Positions 6,887-13,139 of a stretch of DNA of 17,874 bases are shown piece by piece. Positions within the stretch are counted from its first letter, which is position 1. Every line of letters starts with the position of its first letter. Below the pieces are notes generated by a model that had not been told where the DNA came from, did not search any database, and saw nothing but the letters and a program-made list of their open reading frames with translations. The translations under genes and the position numbers were made by a program. Origin of the DNA: Lachnospiraceae bacterium UBA4381. Its GTDB lineage: Bacteria > Bacillota > Clostridia > Lachnospirales > Lachnospiraceae. The stretch spans positions 864 through 18,737 of the forward strand of contig DGRT01000054.1 in assembly GCA_002391105.1 (NCBI GenBank), in the 5' to 3' direction.

Positions 6887-8134
6887 TTACATCAGTTTTC
6901 TAAGTATCATTCCTTCTTTTACTGAGGTTATATTACCATCCCCCTGAATGTCCAGCTTTATTCTAAGTCTCTGCTTCGGATGTGGTGCGGATTCCATAAG
7001 ATTTCCGTACTCATCCTTTATCTCAAGCACCTTTACCTGCAGATTGCTGTCATATAGCATGATTTCCAGAAGGTCCCCAACAGAGAACTTGTTTTTCTGA
7101 TACAGTTCGATACTTCCGTCATCATTTATCTGTTCGATTCGGCCCATATATACCGCGTTTTGTATATAGGTATTATTGTCATATATTTGATCCTCTTCAG
7201 AAGGTTTTCCATAATAGAACCCTCTGGTAAAGTCTCTCATGGTGCATGCCGCTATCTCCTGTCTGTAATGCTCCAGTCTGGACTCATACAAATCAGGATC
7301 TGTAAAGTAGTCATCTATAGCCTCTCTATAGGTTCTGGTAGTCACCGCAACATAAAGATTCGTCTTCATGCGTCCCTCAACCTTGAAGGAATCTATACCC
7401 GCATTTATCAGATCCGGAATCTTATCAATCATGCAGAGATCCTTAGAGTTAAATATATATGTTCCCCTTTCATCTTCCTCTACCGGCAGGTATTCTCCCG
7501 GACGATTCTCCTCCATAACGGCATATTTCCACCTGCAGGGATGCGTACAAGCTCCCCTGTTAGCATCTCTTCCGGTAAAATAATTCGACAAGAGGCATCT
7601 TCCGGAATATGATATACACATCGCACCATGCATGAAGGCTTCTATTTCCATATCTTCAGGAATATTATCCCTGATGTCACGTATTTCCTTAAGTGACAGC
7701 TCCCTTGCAGCAACGACTCTGGTGGCACCCATATCCTTCCAGAACCTGTAGGTCATATAGTTGGTATTATTTGCCTGAGTGCTGATGTGAATATCTGTCT
7801 CACTTCCGGCAAGAACTTCTCTTGCTATGGCAAACATTCCGGGATCAGATATAAGCACCGCATCCACGCCTATATCTCTTAACTCCTCAAAGTATTCCTT
7901 TGCTCTCACTATGTCTTCATTATGGGCAAATATATTGGTAGTGACATAGAGCTTTACCCCTGCCTCGCCGGTTATCCGTCTTGCCTCCTGCATTTCCTCA
8001 TGTGTAAAGTTATCCGCCTTGGCTCTTAGTCCAAATCTGTTACCACCTATATAAACCGCGTCTGCACCATAATCCACCGCAACCTTCAGGGTTTCCAGGC
8101 CACCTGCCGGGATTAATAATTCTGGTTTATTCAT
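6887..8134 (-). CDS. trhP: U32-family protein, tRNA uridine 5-hydroxylation protein TrhP
   Basis: The 415-residue product has the U32 'peptidase' N-terminus (PELLIPAGGLETLKVAVDYG, then ADAVYIGG) and a TIM-barrel-like N-terminal half. The signature cysteine cluster is C173, C180, C196 and C200 (MCISYSGRC ... RGACTHPCRW), the set thought to hold an Fe-S cluster in this family. A C-terminal beta domain (about 330-415) is present, as in Bacillus YrrO. Older databases call this family collagenase-like protease. For E. coli YegQ/TrhP and Bacillus YrrN/YrrO the established role is prephenate-dependent formation of 5-hydroxyuridine at tRNA position 34. The next gene upstream is trmR, which methylates that product, and this strongly supports the tRNA role. 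The gap to trmR is 32 bases, with GGAGATGAC before ATG. Only one U32 gene is present here, where Bacillus has two. Confidence 0.88.
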   Translation of the reverse strand: MNKPELLIPAGGLETLKVAVDYGADAVYIGGNRFGLRAKADNFTHEEMQEARRITGEAGVKLYVTTNIFAHNEDIVRAKEYFEELRDIGVDAVLISDPGMFAIAREVLAGSETDIHISTQANNTNYMTYRFWKDMGATRVVAARELSLKEIRDIRDNIPEDMEIEAFMHGAMCISYSGRCLLSNYFTGRDANRGACTHPCRWKYAVMEENRPGEYLPVEEDERGTYIFNSKDLCMIDKIPDLINAGIDSFKVEGRMKTNLYVAVTTRTYREAIDDYFTDPDLYESRLEHYRQEIAACTMRDFTRGFYYGKPSEEDQIYDNNTYIQNAVYMGRIEQINDDGSIELYQKNKFSVGDLLEIMLYDSNLQVKVLEIKDEYGNLMESAPHPKQRLRIKLDIQGDGNITSVKEGMILRKLM

Positions 8135-8166
8135 GTCATCTCCTATTATCTCTTAGCATAGTCATT

Positions 8167-8919
8167 TCAATTATCTTTTTTTCTCACAACAGATACGGCT
8201 ACACCATCCGCAACAGACAGTATAGCCGTATCCAGTCTATCATCATTTTTAATACTATATACATATTCCCGCATTCTGTCATGAATAGTTCGGTCTCTCT
8301 TTTCCACAAGAAAATGCGACTCCAGAACCTCACCATCAGTAAGGATGTTATCCGTTATTATAACCGTTCCCGGATGCGACAGCCTTATTGCTTCTTCGAG
8401 ATAATTCTTATACTGTGCCTTGGCTGCATCTATGAAGACCAGATCGTATGTTTTATGTTGTACCTCTGACAAGAGCTTGGCTGCATCTCCCTGATGAATA
8501 GTTATATTCGAAGCATATACAGCACTGCCTGATGAATACTCAGCTTCGTTTCCAGAGGAATGGCGGCGAGCCTTCAAGGCTTCATTCTCCTGCAAATAAG
8601 AATCCATATACCGCCTGATATTACTCTTTGCCTCTGCTACTCTTCTTTCATCCAGCTCATATGTATCTATCTGCCAGTCATCCTCATAAAGCCCAAGCAA
8701 TCTATCTGCTATTACAAGTGTCGAATATCCAACCGCAGTTCCAATCTCCAGAACATTATGTGGCTTTACAATATCCAGCATCACCCGCAGAAAATCCCGC
8801 ATCTCAACCCTGATAACCGGAACCTCATGCTCCAGTGATTCGTTATAGATATCCCCAAGCACTCCCTTGTCATCTCTGGAATATGAAATTATAAAGTTTC
8901 TAATACGTTCATAGTCCAT
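8167..8919 (-). CDS. trmR: tRNA 5-hydroxyuridine methyltransferase TrmR (YrrM-like O-methyltransferase)
   Basis: The chosen start is the ATG at 8919, because GGGAG lies eight bases before it. An upstream in-frame TTG lies at 8934, but this ribosome binding site falls after it. The product is 250 residues of the SAM-dependent O-methyltransferase family 3. Motif I is VLEIGTAVGYSTLVIADRLL (about 56-75), a metal/substrate motif follows in DLVFIDAAKAQYKNYLEEA (about 159-177), and IITDNIL comes after. YrrM of Bacillus converts 5-hydroxyuridine-34 to 5-methoxyuridine in tRNA; gene order (mltG-like, this gene, trhP) is the same here. Relative to the usual length of about 215-225 residues, there is an extra polar Ser/Gly/Glu-rich stretch at about 110-137, probably a surface loop. 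A general catechol-type methyltransferase is the alternative, but context favours TrmR. Confidence 0.85.
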   Translation of the reverse strand: MDYERIRNFIISYSRDDKGVLGDIYNESLEHEVPVIRVEMRDFLRVMLDIVKPHNVLEIGTAVGYSTLVIADRLLGLYEDDWQIDTYELDERRVAEAKSNIRRYMDSYLQENEALKARRHSSGNEAEYSSGSAVYASNITIHQGDAAKLLSEVQHKTYDLVFIDAAKAQYKNYLEEAIRLSHPGTVIITDNILTDGEVLESHFLVEKRDRTIHDRMREYVYSIKNDDRLDTAILSVADGVAVSVVRKKDN

Positions 8920-8966
8920 ATAGTGAACTCCCAAGTTAGTTATATCACGAGAAGCTGTCGCTGCTC

Positions 8967-8992
8967 ATAAACCGCCGAACCTAACGGTTTAT
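8967..8992. other. Hairpin between the mltG-like gene and trmR
   Basis: ATAAACCG (8967-8974) pairs perfectly with CGGTTTAT (8985-8992) around a 10-base loop. No U-run follows on either strand, so it looks like an intercistronic hairpin rather than a full terminator. Confidence 0.4.
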
Positions 8993-9002
8993 CACCAGGA
9001 AA

Positions 9003-9593
9003 CTATTCCTGTGTACCGGCACCTTCAGCGTCACCGCCTTCGCCAGCGTCTTCAGCTCCCGGTTCGTACCCTTCATCTCCTTCAGCACCGCCATCACCAG
9101 CACCCACGTTGGAGTTATCAATGATCTGATTCTCATCTACCGGGGTATCACTCTCTGTCGTCTCTTTTTCTTCCTCATCATTTGTCGTTACACCACCTGT
9201 GATGATTCCTATTATCTCGCTATATTTCATAGAAGGAGAAAGCTTATATTTCCCAGCCTTGATATTTCCTCCAGCCTCACTTATCTTGATCTTTGCCATC
9301 ATGACATATTTATTCTTAATAACGCCGGCATCATATAATGTTCCCGATATTGCACTGGTTGAAGAATCCGGTTCTATGGTAACTACAACATAGTCTGTAT
9401 TTTTTACATTTTTCGCCGAATCATAGAATACATCATGGGCAAAATTGAAGGACATGGAAAATGCTTTCACAAACAAAAAGATGATTATGACATCAACTAA
9501 TAGGTCAATCGAATAGTTGAGTGCCACCCTCAGTCGTCCTTCAGTTCTATATGCCTGTTTTCTTCTAGCTTCAGCGCTTCTAATCCTTGCCAT
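9003..9593 (-). CDS. MltG/YceG-like membrane protein lacking the transglycosylase domain
   Basis: I place the start at ATG 9593 (MARIRSAEARRKQ). The longer frame would begin at a TTG (9626) and would have to contain the GGAGG ribosome binding site. The product is 196 residues. It has a basic cytoplasmic N-terminus, one membrane span at about 27-46, then a LysM-like MltG N-terminal subdomain: VVVTIEPDSSTSAISGTLYD, AGVIKNKYVMMAKI, KAGKYKLSPSMKYSEIIGII, TGGVTT. The tail (about 135-196) is low-complexity Asp/Glu/Gly. The catalytic YceG domain with its active-site Glu, which cleaves nascent peptidoglycan in E. coli and Bacillus MltG, is missing. The gene still occupies the mltG (yrrL) place next to trmR. 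It may bind peptidoglycan or septal proteins without cutting. There is no room before trmR for a broken-off second half. Confidence 0.75.
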   Translation of the reverse strand: MARIRSAEARRKQAYRTEGRLRVALNYSIDLLVDVIIIFLFVKAFSMSFNFAHDVFYDSAKNVKNTDYVVVTIEPDSSTSAISGTLYDAGVIKNKYVMMAKIKISEAGGNIKAGKYKLSPSMKYSEIIGIITGGVTTNDEEEKETTESDTPVDENQIIDNSNVGAGDGGAEGDEGYEPGAEDAGEGGDAEGAGTQE

Positions 9594-9626
9594 ATTAAAT
9601 AATATCCCTCCACTTGGATATATCAA

Positions 9627-9809
9627 CTAAACCTTTACATAAAGCTACTCACTAAATAATATGATGTGGTTATCAAAAGTACCTTTTTGACACCATATGA
9701 CTTACAGATTGCTCCATTACTAAAGCAATTCCCGCAATCATAGAAACACTCAGAAACCGCTACTTCCTATGAAAAATGCTATTCTCTCGTGTTTCATCGT
9801 GTCTTAAAC
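9627..9809. other. Gap between the mltG-like gene and ylbF
   Basis: This 183-base gap has no supported gene. On the minus strand GATTGC and ATTGCT could each pair with the same AGCAATC (within about 9708-9740), so two alternative small hairpins exist. GAAACAC/GTGTTTC (9743-9749 and 9789-9795) forms a 7-bp stem with a long loop. No U-run terminator and no clear promoter are visible. Confidence 0.35.
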
Positions 9810-10139
9810 TCAGATATTAAGTCCATCCGTAACTTCAGATATTATGCTTCTGATCAGCTTGGACAGTGAACTTTCCGCACGTAAGAACTCATTCACTGTA
9901 GAATTATGAATAAGCTCATCATTTTCATGGTACATGCGAAGTATCTCATCATATGGATTGCCATCTGTATATTTGAGTACGTCTGCATATCTTGCCTTGA
10001 ATTCCTGAAGTGAATTGTACAGTTCTTCATTCGCTTTAAGACTGCTTTCTGCAAATACATAATTTTTATATTCCTTGGAATCCATCAGCATCTGATTCAG
10101 TTTTTTACATTCTTCAATAATCTCATTCATCTGTATCAC
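9810..10139 (-). CDS. YlbF/YmcA family protein
   Basis: A 109-residue, almost all-helical protein without signal peptide or membrane span. It matches the YlbF/YmcA (Com_YlbF) pattern: IIEECKKLNQMLMDSKEYKN at the N-terminus, then a central heptad-rich region (SSLKANEELYNSLQEFKARY) and LRAESSLSKLIRSIISEV near the end. In Bacillus, YlbF, YmcA and YaaT form the Y-complex that acts with RNase Y in mRNA maturation and affects competence, biofilm and sporulation. Here the gene overlaps the stop codon of RNase J in a GTGA arrangement, so the two should be co-translated and may work together. The start could be GTG at 10139 (overlap, GGAAG four bases before) or ATG at 10130 (GGAAG thirteen bases before); neither spacing is ideal. 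Which of the Bacillus paralogues it matches best cannot be told by eye. Confidence 0.8.
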   Translation of the reverse strand: MIQMNEIIEECKKLNQMLMDSKEYKNYVFAESSLKANEELYNSLQEFKARYADVLKYTDGNPYDEILRMYHENDELIHNSTVNEFLRAESSLSKLIRSIISEVTDGLNI

Positions 10140-11794
10140 TCAACTTCCGATATGATAGGAAGAATCATAGGATTCCTCTTGGTTCTCTCCCACAGGAACT
10201 GTCCCAGATCATCCTTTATCCTGTTTTTTAGTTTCGCCCAATCAGTCTCTCCCGCTTCTACACATTCATATATAGTTTCTGATACTATATCCTTGCACTG
10301 TTCTATGAGGAGTTCCGCCTCCCTCACATATACGAAGCCTCTCGAAACTATATCCGGACCGGAAAGAACCTGCATAGATCCTTTTTCCAATGTAATCGCA
10401 ACTATCACCAGTCCATTCTCTGAAAGATGATGTCTGTCACGTATAACGATATTTCCTACATCACCAACACCGAGCCCATCCACAAAGACTCCCTGAGCAG
10501 GAACCTTATCCACAACCTCAAATGTATCTTCGCCTACTTCAAGAACCTGACCACATGTGAGTATCTTGATATTCTCCTTTGGTATTCCCATTTCATTTGC
10601 CAGCTCTGCATGACGCTTCAGATGACGATACTCGCCATGAACGGGAATGGCATACTTTGGTTTTGTAAGTGCGTATATAAGCTTTAATTCTTCCTGACAT
10701 GCATGTCCGGAAACATGAGTATCATGATAGATAACCCGTGCGCCCTTCTGCTCCAGTTCGTTCATAACCCTATATACCGACTTTTCATTTCCCGGTATAG
10801 GACTGGAGGAAAATATAACAACATCCCCCGGTACTATTGATATCTTATTATGTATAGATGCCGCTATGCGGGAAAGTGCCGCCATATTCTCTCCCTGACT
10901 TCCGGTTGTTATGTAAACCAGTTTCTCGGGTGTATAATTTGTTGCCTCATCTATATCTATAAGTGTATGCTCAGGAATACTTATGTACCCCAGCTCAGAA
11001 GCTATTCTGATGATATTAACCATGCTTCTGCCTTCAACTATGACTTTGCGTCCATACTTATAGGCTGAATTGATAATCTGCTGAACTCTGTCAACATTAG
11101 AAGCAAAGGTAGCAATTATCAGTCTGTGATTTCTATTATCATCAAATATATGGTCAAAGGTTTTACCTACTGTTTTTTCAGATGGTGTATAACCGGGACG
11201 CTCTACATTTGTAGAATCAGCCATAAGTGCAAGCGCGCCCTTCTTTCCAAGCTCGCCAAATCTCTGAAGGTCTATAACGCCTCCGAACACAGGAGTAAAA
11301 TCAACCTTGAAATCCCCGGTATGAACTATTATACCTGCAGGGGTATATATAGCAAGGGCACAGGAATCCGCTATCGAATGATTGGTCCTGATAAACTCAA
11401 CCCTGAAGCAGCCCAGATTGATAATCTGACCATAGCTTACCACCTTCTGTCTGATGCTGTCCTGAAGACCATGCTCCTCCAGCTTGTAATTTATCAGTCC
11501 CATAGTAAGCTTGGTTGTATATATAGGTATATTTAACTCTTTCTCAATATAAGGAATAGCTCCGATATGATCCTCATGACCATGTGTCACAACCATTCCA
11601 CGAAGCTTGTCTTTATTATCTTTAAGATATGTAATGTCCGGAATTACAAGATCGACGCCCAGCATATCCTCGTCCGGAAATGCAAGACCGCCGTCAATTA
11701 CGATTATATCGTCACCGTATTCTATTGCTGTTATATTCATCCCAATCTGTTCCAGACCTCCCAGTGGGATAATCTTAACTTTTTGTTCTGCCAT
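10136..11794 (-). CDS. rnj: Ribonuclease J
   Basis: At 552 residues it matches RNase J1/J2 (about 555). The N-terminus KIIPLGGLEQIGMNITAIEY is the family signature. The metallo-beta-lactamase zinc site is HGHEDH (H71, H73, D75, H76), with later metal and catalytic elements in NHSIADS, HTGDFKVD and HVSGHA. The beta-CASP part contains DSTNVERPG, ITTGSQGE and PVHGEYRHL. A C-terminal domain of about 100 residues follows. The enzyme combines 5'-to-3' exonuclease and endonuclease activity in mRNA decay and 16S rRNA maturation, in the cytoplasm. It is downstream of ruvX and overlaps the ylbF-like gene. Its own ribosome binding site is weak (AGTGA, about 12 bases before ATG), which suggests dependence on translation from upstream. 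All zinc-site residues are present, so it should be active, unlike many J2 paralogues. Confidence 0.95.
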   Translation of the reverse strand: MAEQKVKIIPLGGLEQIGMNITAIEYGDDIIVIDGGLAFPDEDMLGVDLVIPDITYLKDNKDKLRGMVVTHGHEDHIGAIPYIEKELNIPIYTTKLTMGLINYKLEEHGLQDSIRQKVVSYGQIINLGCFRVEFIRTNHSIADSCALAIYTPAGIIVHTGDFKVDFTPVFGGVIDLQRFGELGKKGALALMADSTNVERPGYTPSEKTVGKTFDHIFDDNRNHRLIIATFASNVDRVQQIINSAYKYGRKVIVEGRSMVNIIRIASELGYISIPEHTLIDIDEATNYTPEKLVYITTGSQGENMAALSRIAASIHNKISIVPGDVVIFSSSPIPGNEKSVYRVMNELEQKGARVIYHDTHVSGHACQEELKLIYALTKPKYAIPVHGEYRHLKRHAELANEMGIPKENIKILTCGQVLEVGEDTFEVVDKVPAQGVFVDGLGVGDVGNIVIRDRHHLSENGLVIVAITLEKGSMQVLSGPDIVSRGFVYVREAELLIEQCKDIVSETIYECVEAGETDWAKLKNRIKDDLGQFLWERTKRNPMILPIISEVE

Positions 11795-11813
11795 TTTTAT
11801 TACTATTCACTTT

Positions 11814-11886
11814 CTATTGCTTTAACAAATCTCTGTATTCTTTCATCACTAGCTGGATGTAGTCGAAGTCAACAGTTCCATTATAA
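11814..11886 (-). other. Short coding-like open stretch between ruvX and RNase J
   Basis: In the frame +1 to ruvX there is an open run ending at TAG 11814-11816, whose last residues read DFDYIQLVMKEYRDLLKQ. This looks more like a real protein end than random DNA. The frame extends back into the ruvX end (open from about 11936) but has no ATG in a credible place. ATG at the AGGTAG-TTATA site opens a different frame that stops after ten codons. It may be a remnant of a small gene, a frameshifted one, or chance. Confidence 0.25.
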
Positions 11887-12309
11887 CTACCTGGACATAT
11901 TATCCAGATAACTCTGCAATATAATAGATGCAGCAATCTTATCTATATACTCTTTTCTTTCGGATGGAGCGACCTTCATCTCAGCCAGTATCTCATCTGC
12001 CTCAACGGTTGTGAGTCTCTCATCAACCATTTCATAGGGAAGTCCTGTACGACGTGACAACTCTTCTGCAAATGCCACGCATAGCTTTGCACGTTCCCCT
12101 TCTGTGCCATTCATATTATATGGCATCCCGATTACAAGCTTACCGACCTCATACTCAGCAATAAGGGCTTCAAGTCTCTGGTAAGTCTTACGAAGCTTAT
12201 TTGGTCTTTCTCTCACTACAGTCTCTATCGGCTGGGCAGTAATGAGCAGTCCGTCTGATATGGCAACTCCAACTGTTTTGTCACCATAATCCAGTCCCAT
12301 TATTCTCAA
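11887..12309 (-). CDS. ruvX: RuvX/YqgF, pre-16S rRNA nuclease (putative Holliday junction resolvase)
   Basis: A 140-residue RNase H-fold nuclease. The first motif MRIMGLDYGDKTVGVAISD carries the catalytic Asp (D7). VIGMPYNMNGTEG follows, and DERLTTVEADEIL supplies the later acidic residues. E. coli YqgF processes the 5' end of 16S rRNA; the resolvase name is historical. The start is the TTG at 12309: AAGAGG lies nine bases before it, while the ATG three codons later would be eighteen bases away, and family members begin MRI(L/M)GLDYG. It stands downstream of ireB as in other Firmicutes, but a tandem repeat array has been placed between the two. Upstream of RNase J, both genes point to ribosomal RNA maturation. 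Confidence 0.92.
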   Translation of the reverse strand: MRIMGLDYGDKTVGVAISDGLLITAQPIETVVRERPNKLRKTYQRLEALIAEYEVGKLVIGMPYNMNGTEGERAKLCVAFAEELSRRTGLPYEMVDERLTTVEADEILAEMKVAPSERKEYIDKIAASIILQSYLDNMSR

Positions 12310-12342
12310 ATTATGAATCCTCTTGTAACTTATTCTTTAATT

Positions 12343-12463
12343 GCGACAAAATGCTAGTCCCCTTGTTACCTAACGTGACAAAGTGCCTGTCCCCCTGTCA
12401 CCTAATTGTGACAAGGTGCCTGTCCCCCTGTCACATGTGACAAGGTGCCTGTCCCCTTGTCAC
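12343..12463. repeat. Tandem array of four 27-bp hairpin repeats
   Basis: Units lie at 12343-12369 (degenerate), 12375-12401, 12408-12434 and 12437-12463. The best unit (12437-12463) has perfect 9-bp arms GTGACAAGG and CCTTGTCAC around the 9-base loop TGCCTGTCC. Spacers are 5, 6 and 2 bases. The last unit overlaps the end of ireB and supplies its TGA stop. The short palindromic unit in an intergenic array is like REP-type elements found widely in Firmicutes; no transposase or IS is present. Confidence 0.85.
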
Positions 12464-12726
12464 CTAAGCTGTGTATCGATATAGTTTTGCATAAGAAGCT
12501 CCAGGATCTCGTCACGTTCAGCCTTCATGATAAGGCTTCTGGCGCCCTTGTAGCTCGTGATATAGGTTGGATCCCCGCTCATTATATATCCAACTATCTG
12601 ATTAACAGGATTGTATCCCTTCTCTGCAAGAGCCTCGTAAACATCTCTTACGATATCCGAAACCTCGATTACATAGTCTCTTTCGATATTTACATCCTGT
12701 GTGTGTTCATTATTATACTGTCCCAT
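12460..12726 (-). CDS. ireB: IreB family regulatory phosphoprotein (DUF965)
   Basis: An 88-residue protein with the IreB core VYEALAEKGYNPVNQIVGYI followed by SGDPTYITSYKGARSLI and RDEILELL, which is highly conserved in Firmicutes. In Enterococcus faecalis, IreB is a substrate of the Ser/Thr kinase IreK and a negative regulator of cephalosporin resistance, phosphorylated at N-terminal threonines; here T9 is the only N-terminal threonine (NNEHTQDVNIERD). It is cytoplasmic, small and helical. GAAGGAAGTG precedes the ATG. In Bacillus (yrzL) it stands directly before yrrK/ruvX, as here, except for the 27-bp repeat array between them. The stop codon and end of the reading frame lie within the last repeat unit, so the final residues may have been reshaped by repeat insertion, although the length is normal. 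Confidence 0.92.
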   Translation of the reverse strand: MGQYNNEHTQDVNIERDYVIEVSDIVRDVYEALAEKGYNPVNQIVGYIMSGDPTYITSYKGARSLIMKAERDEILELLMQNYIDTQLR

Positions 12727-13028
12727 ACTTTCACTTCCTTCTCAAAGTATACTAAATAAAACCTTATGATTCTAACCCTGATAAATTATTATAAAATCCA
12801 AATACTCCCACAGCTAACAGACTGCAAAGCTTATACATAACACGATATGTGATAAAAATCGTAAAGTCCACTATACTATTAAAATCCATAAAAACATCAT
12901 AAACCACAGTATCTTATTATGATAACATACTGTCACCATTTCTTGCAAGTCTGCTGCAGGAGGCAAAACCGGTTTATAATCCCCAGATTACCATTCACGG
13001 TTCAACATCACATAATTATCGCCAGTCT
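12727..13028. other. Intergenic region between ireB and the flippase repeat array
   Basis: No supported gene. It holds the candidate ireB promoter, an imperfect 28-base palindrome at 12906-12933 (7-bp outer arms ACAGTAT/ATACTGT, one mismatch, then four more pairs), and a perfect AAACCGGTTT palindrome at 12966-12975. The 28-base palindrome may end flippase transcription, but only a poor U-run follows on the minus strand. This gap separates the surface-glycan genes from the housekeeping block. Confidence 0.5.
12746..12775 (-). promoter_or_regulatory. Weak candidate promoter for ireB
   Basis: On the minus strand TTAGAA (12770-12775), 18 bases, then TATACT (12746-12751), about 20 bases before the ireB ATG. 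The match is fair at best in AT-rich DNA. A TATAAT further upstream (inside TTTTATAATAA, near 12790) has no good -35. Confidence 0.3.
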
Positions 13029-13139
13029 GCGACGTGGCACCTAACATTATTTCTGTCTGGAGGCTGCAATATGCCCCCCGACACTATTTCTGTTTGGAGG
13101 CTGCGATGTGCCGCCTGACACTATTTCTGTCTGGAGGCT
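13029..13139. repeat. Three tandem 37-bp repeats overlapping the flippase 3' end
   Basis: Exactly adjoining units at 13029-13065, 13066-13102 and 13103-13139, each ending (plus strand) in TGTYTGGAGGCT. Differences are scattered substitutions only. The unit at 13103-13139 includes the last codons and the TAG stop of the flippase (read as ASRQK-stop). On the minus strand each unit can fold as GCCTCCAGAC...GTCAGGCGGC (eight of ten pairs in the first copy) around AGAAATAGT. This resembles a REP-like hairpin element duplicated in tandem. Confidence 0.85.

Noticed and set aside
7160..7612. Plus-strand 150-codon reading frame inside trhP
   Set aside because: It lies antisense to a gene with clear U32 motifs, has no ribosome binding site and no recognisable protein features.
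8920..8934. Five-codon longer N-terminus for trmR
   Set aside because: It needs a TTG start lying before the GGGAG ribosome binding site that is properly spaced for the ATG at 8919.
9594..9626. Eleven-codon longer N-terminus for the MltG-like protein
   Set aside because: It needs a TTG start and would place the GGAGG ribosome binding site inside the coding sequence.
12343..12463. A CRISPR array made of the 27-bp repeats
   Set aside because: The gaps between units are only 2-6 bases, with no unique spacers, and no cas genes are present. The units are self-complementary hairpins.
13029..13139. A CRISPR array made of the 37-bp repeats
   Set aside because: The units adjoin directly with no spacers, and the innermost one is part of the flippase coding sequence.
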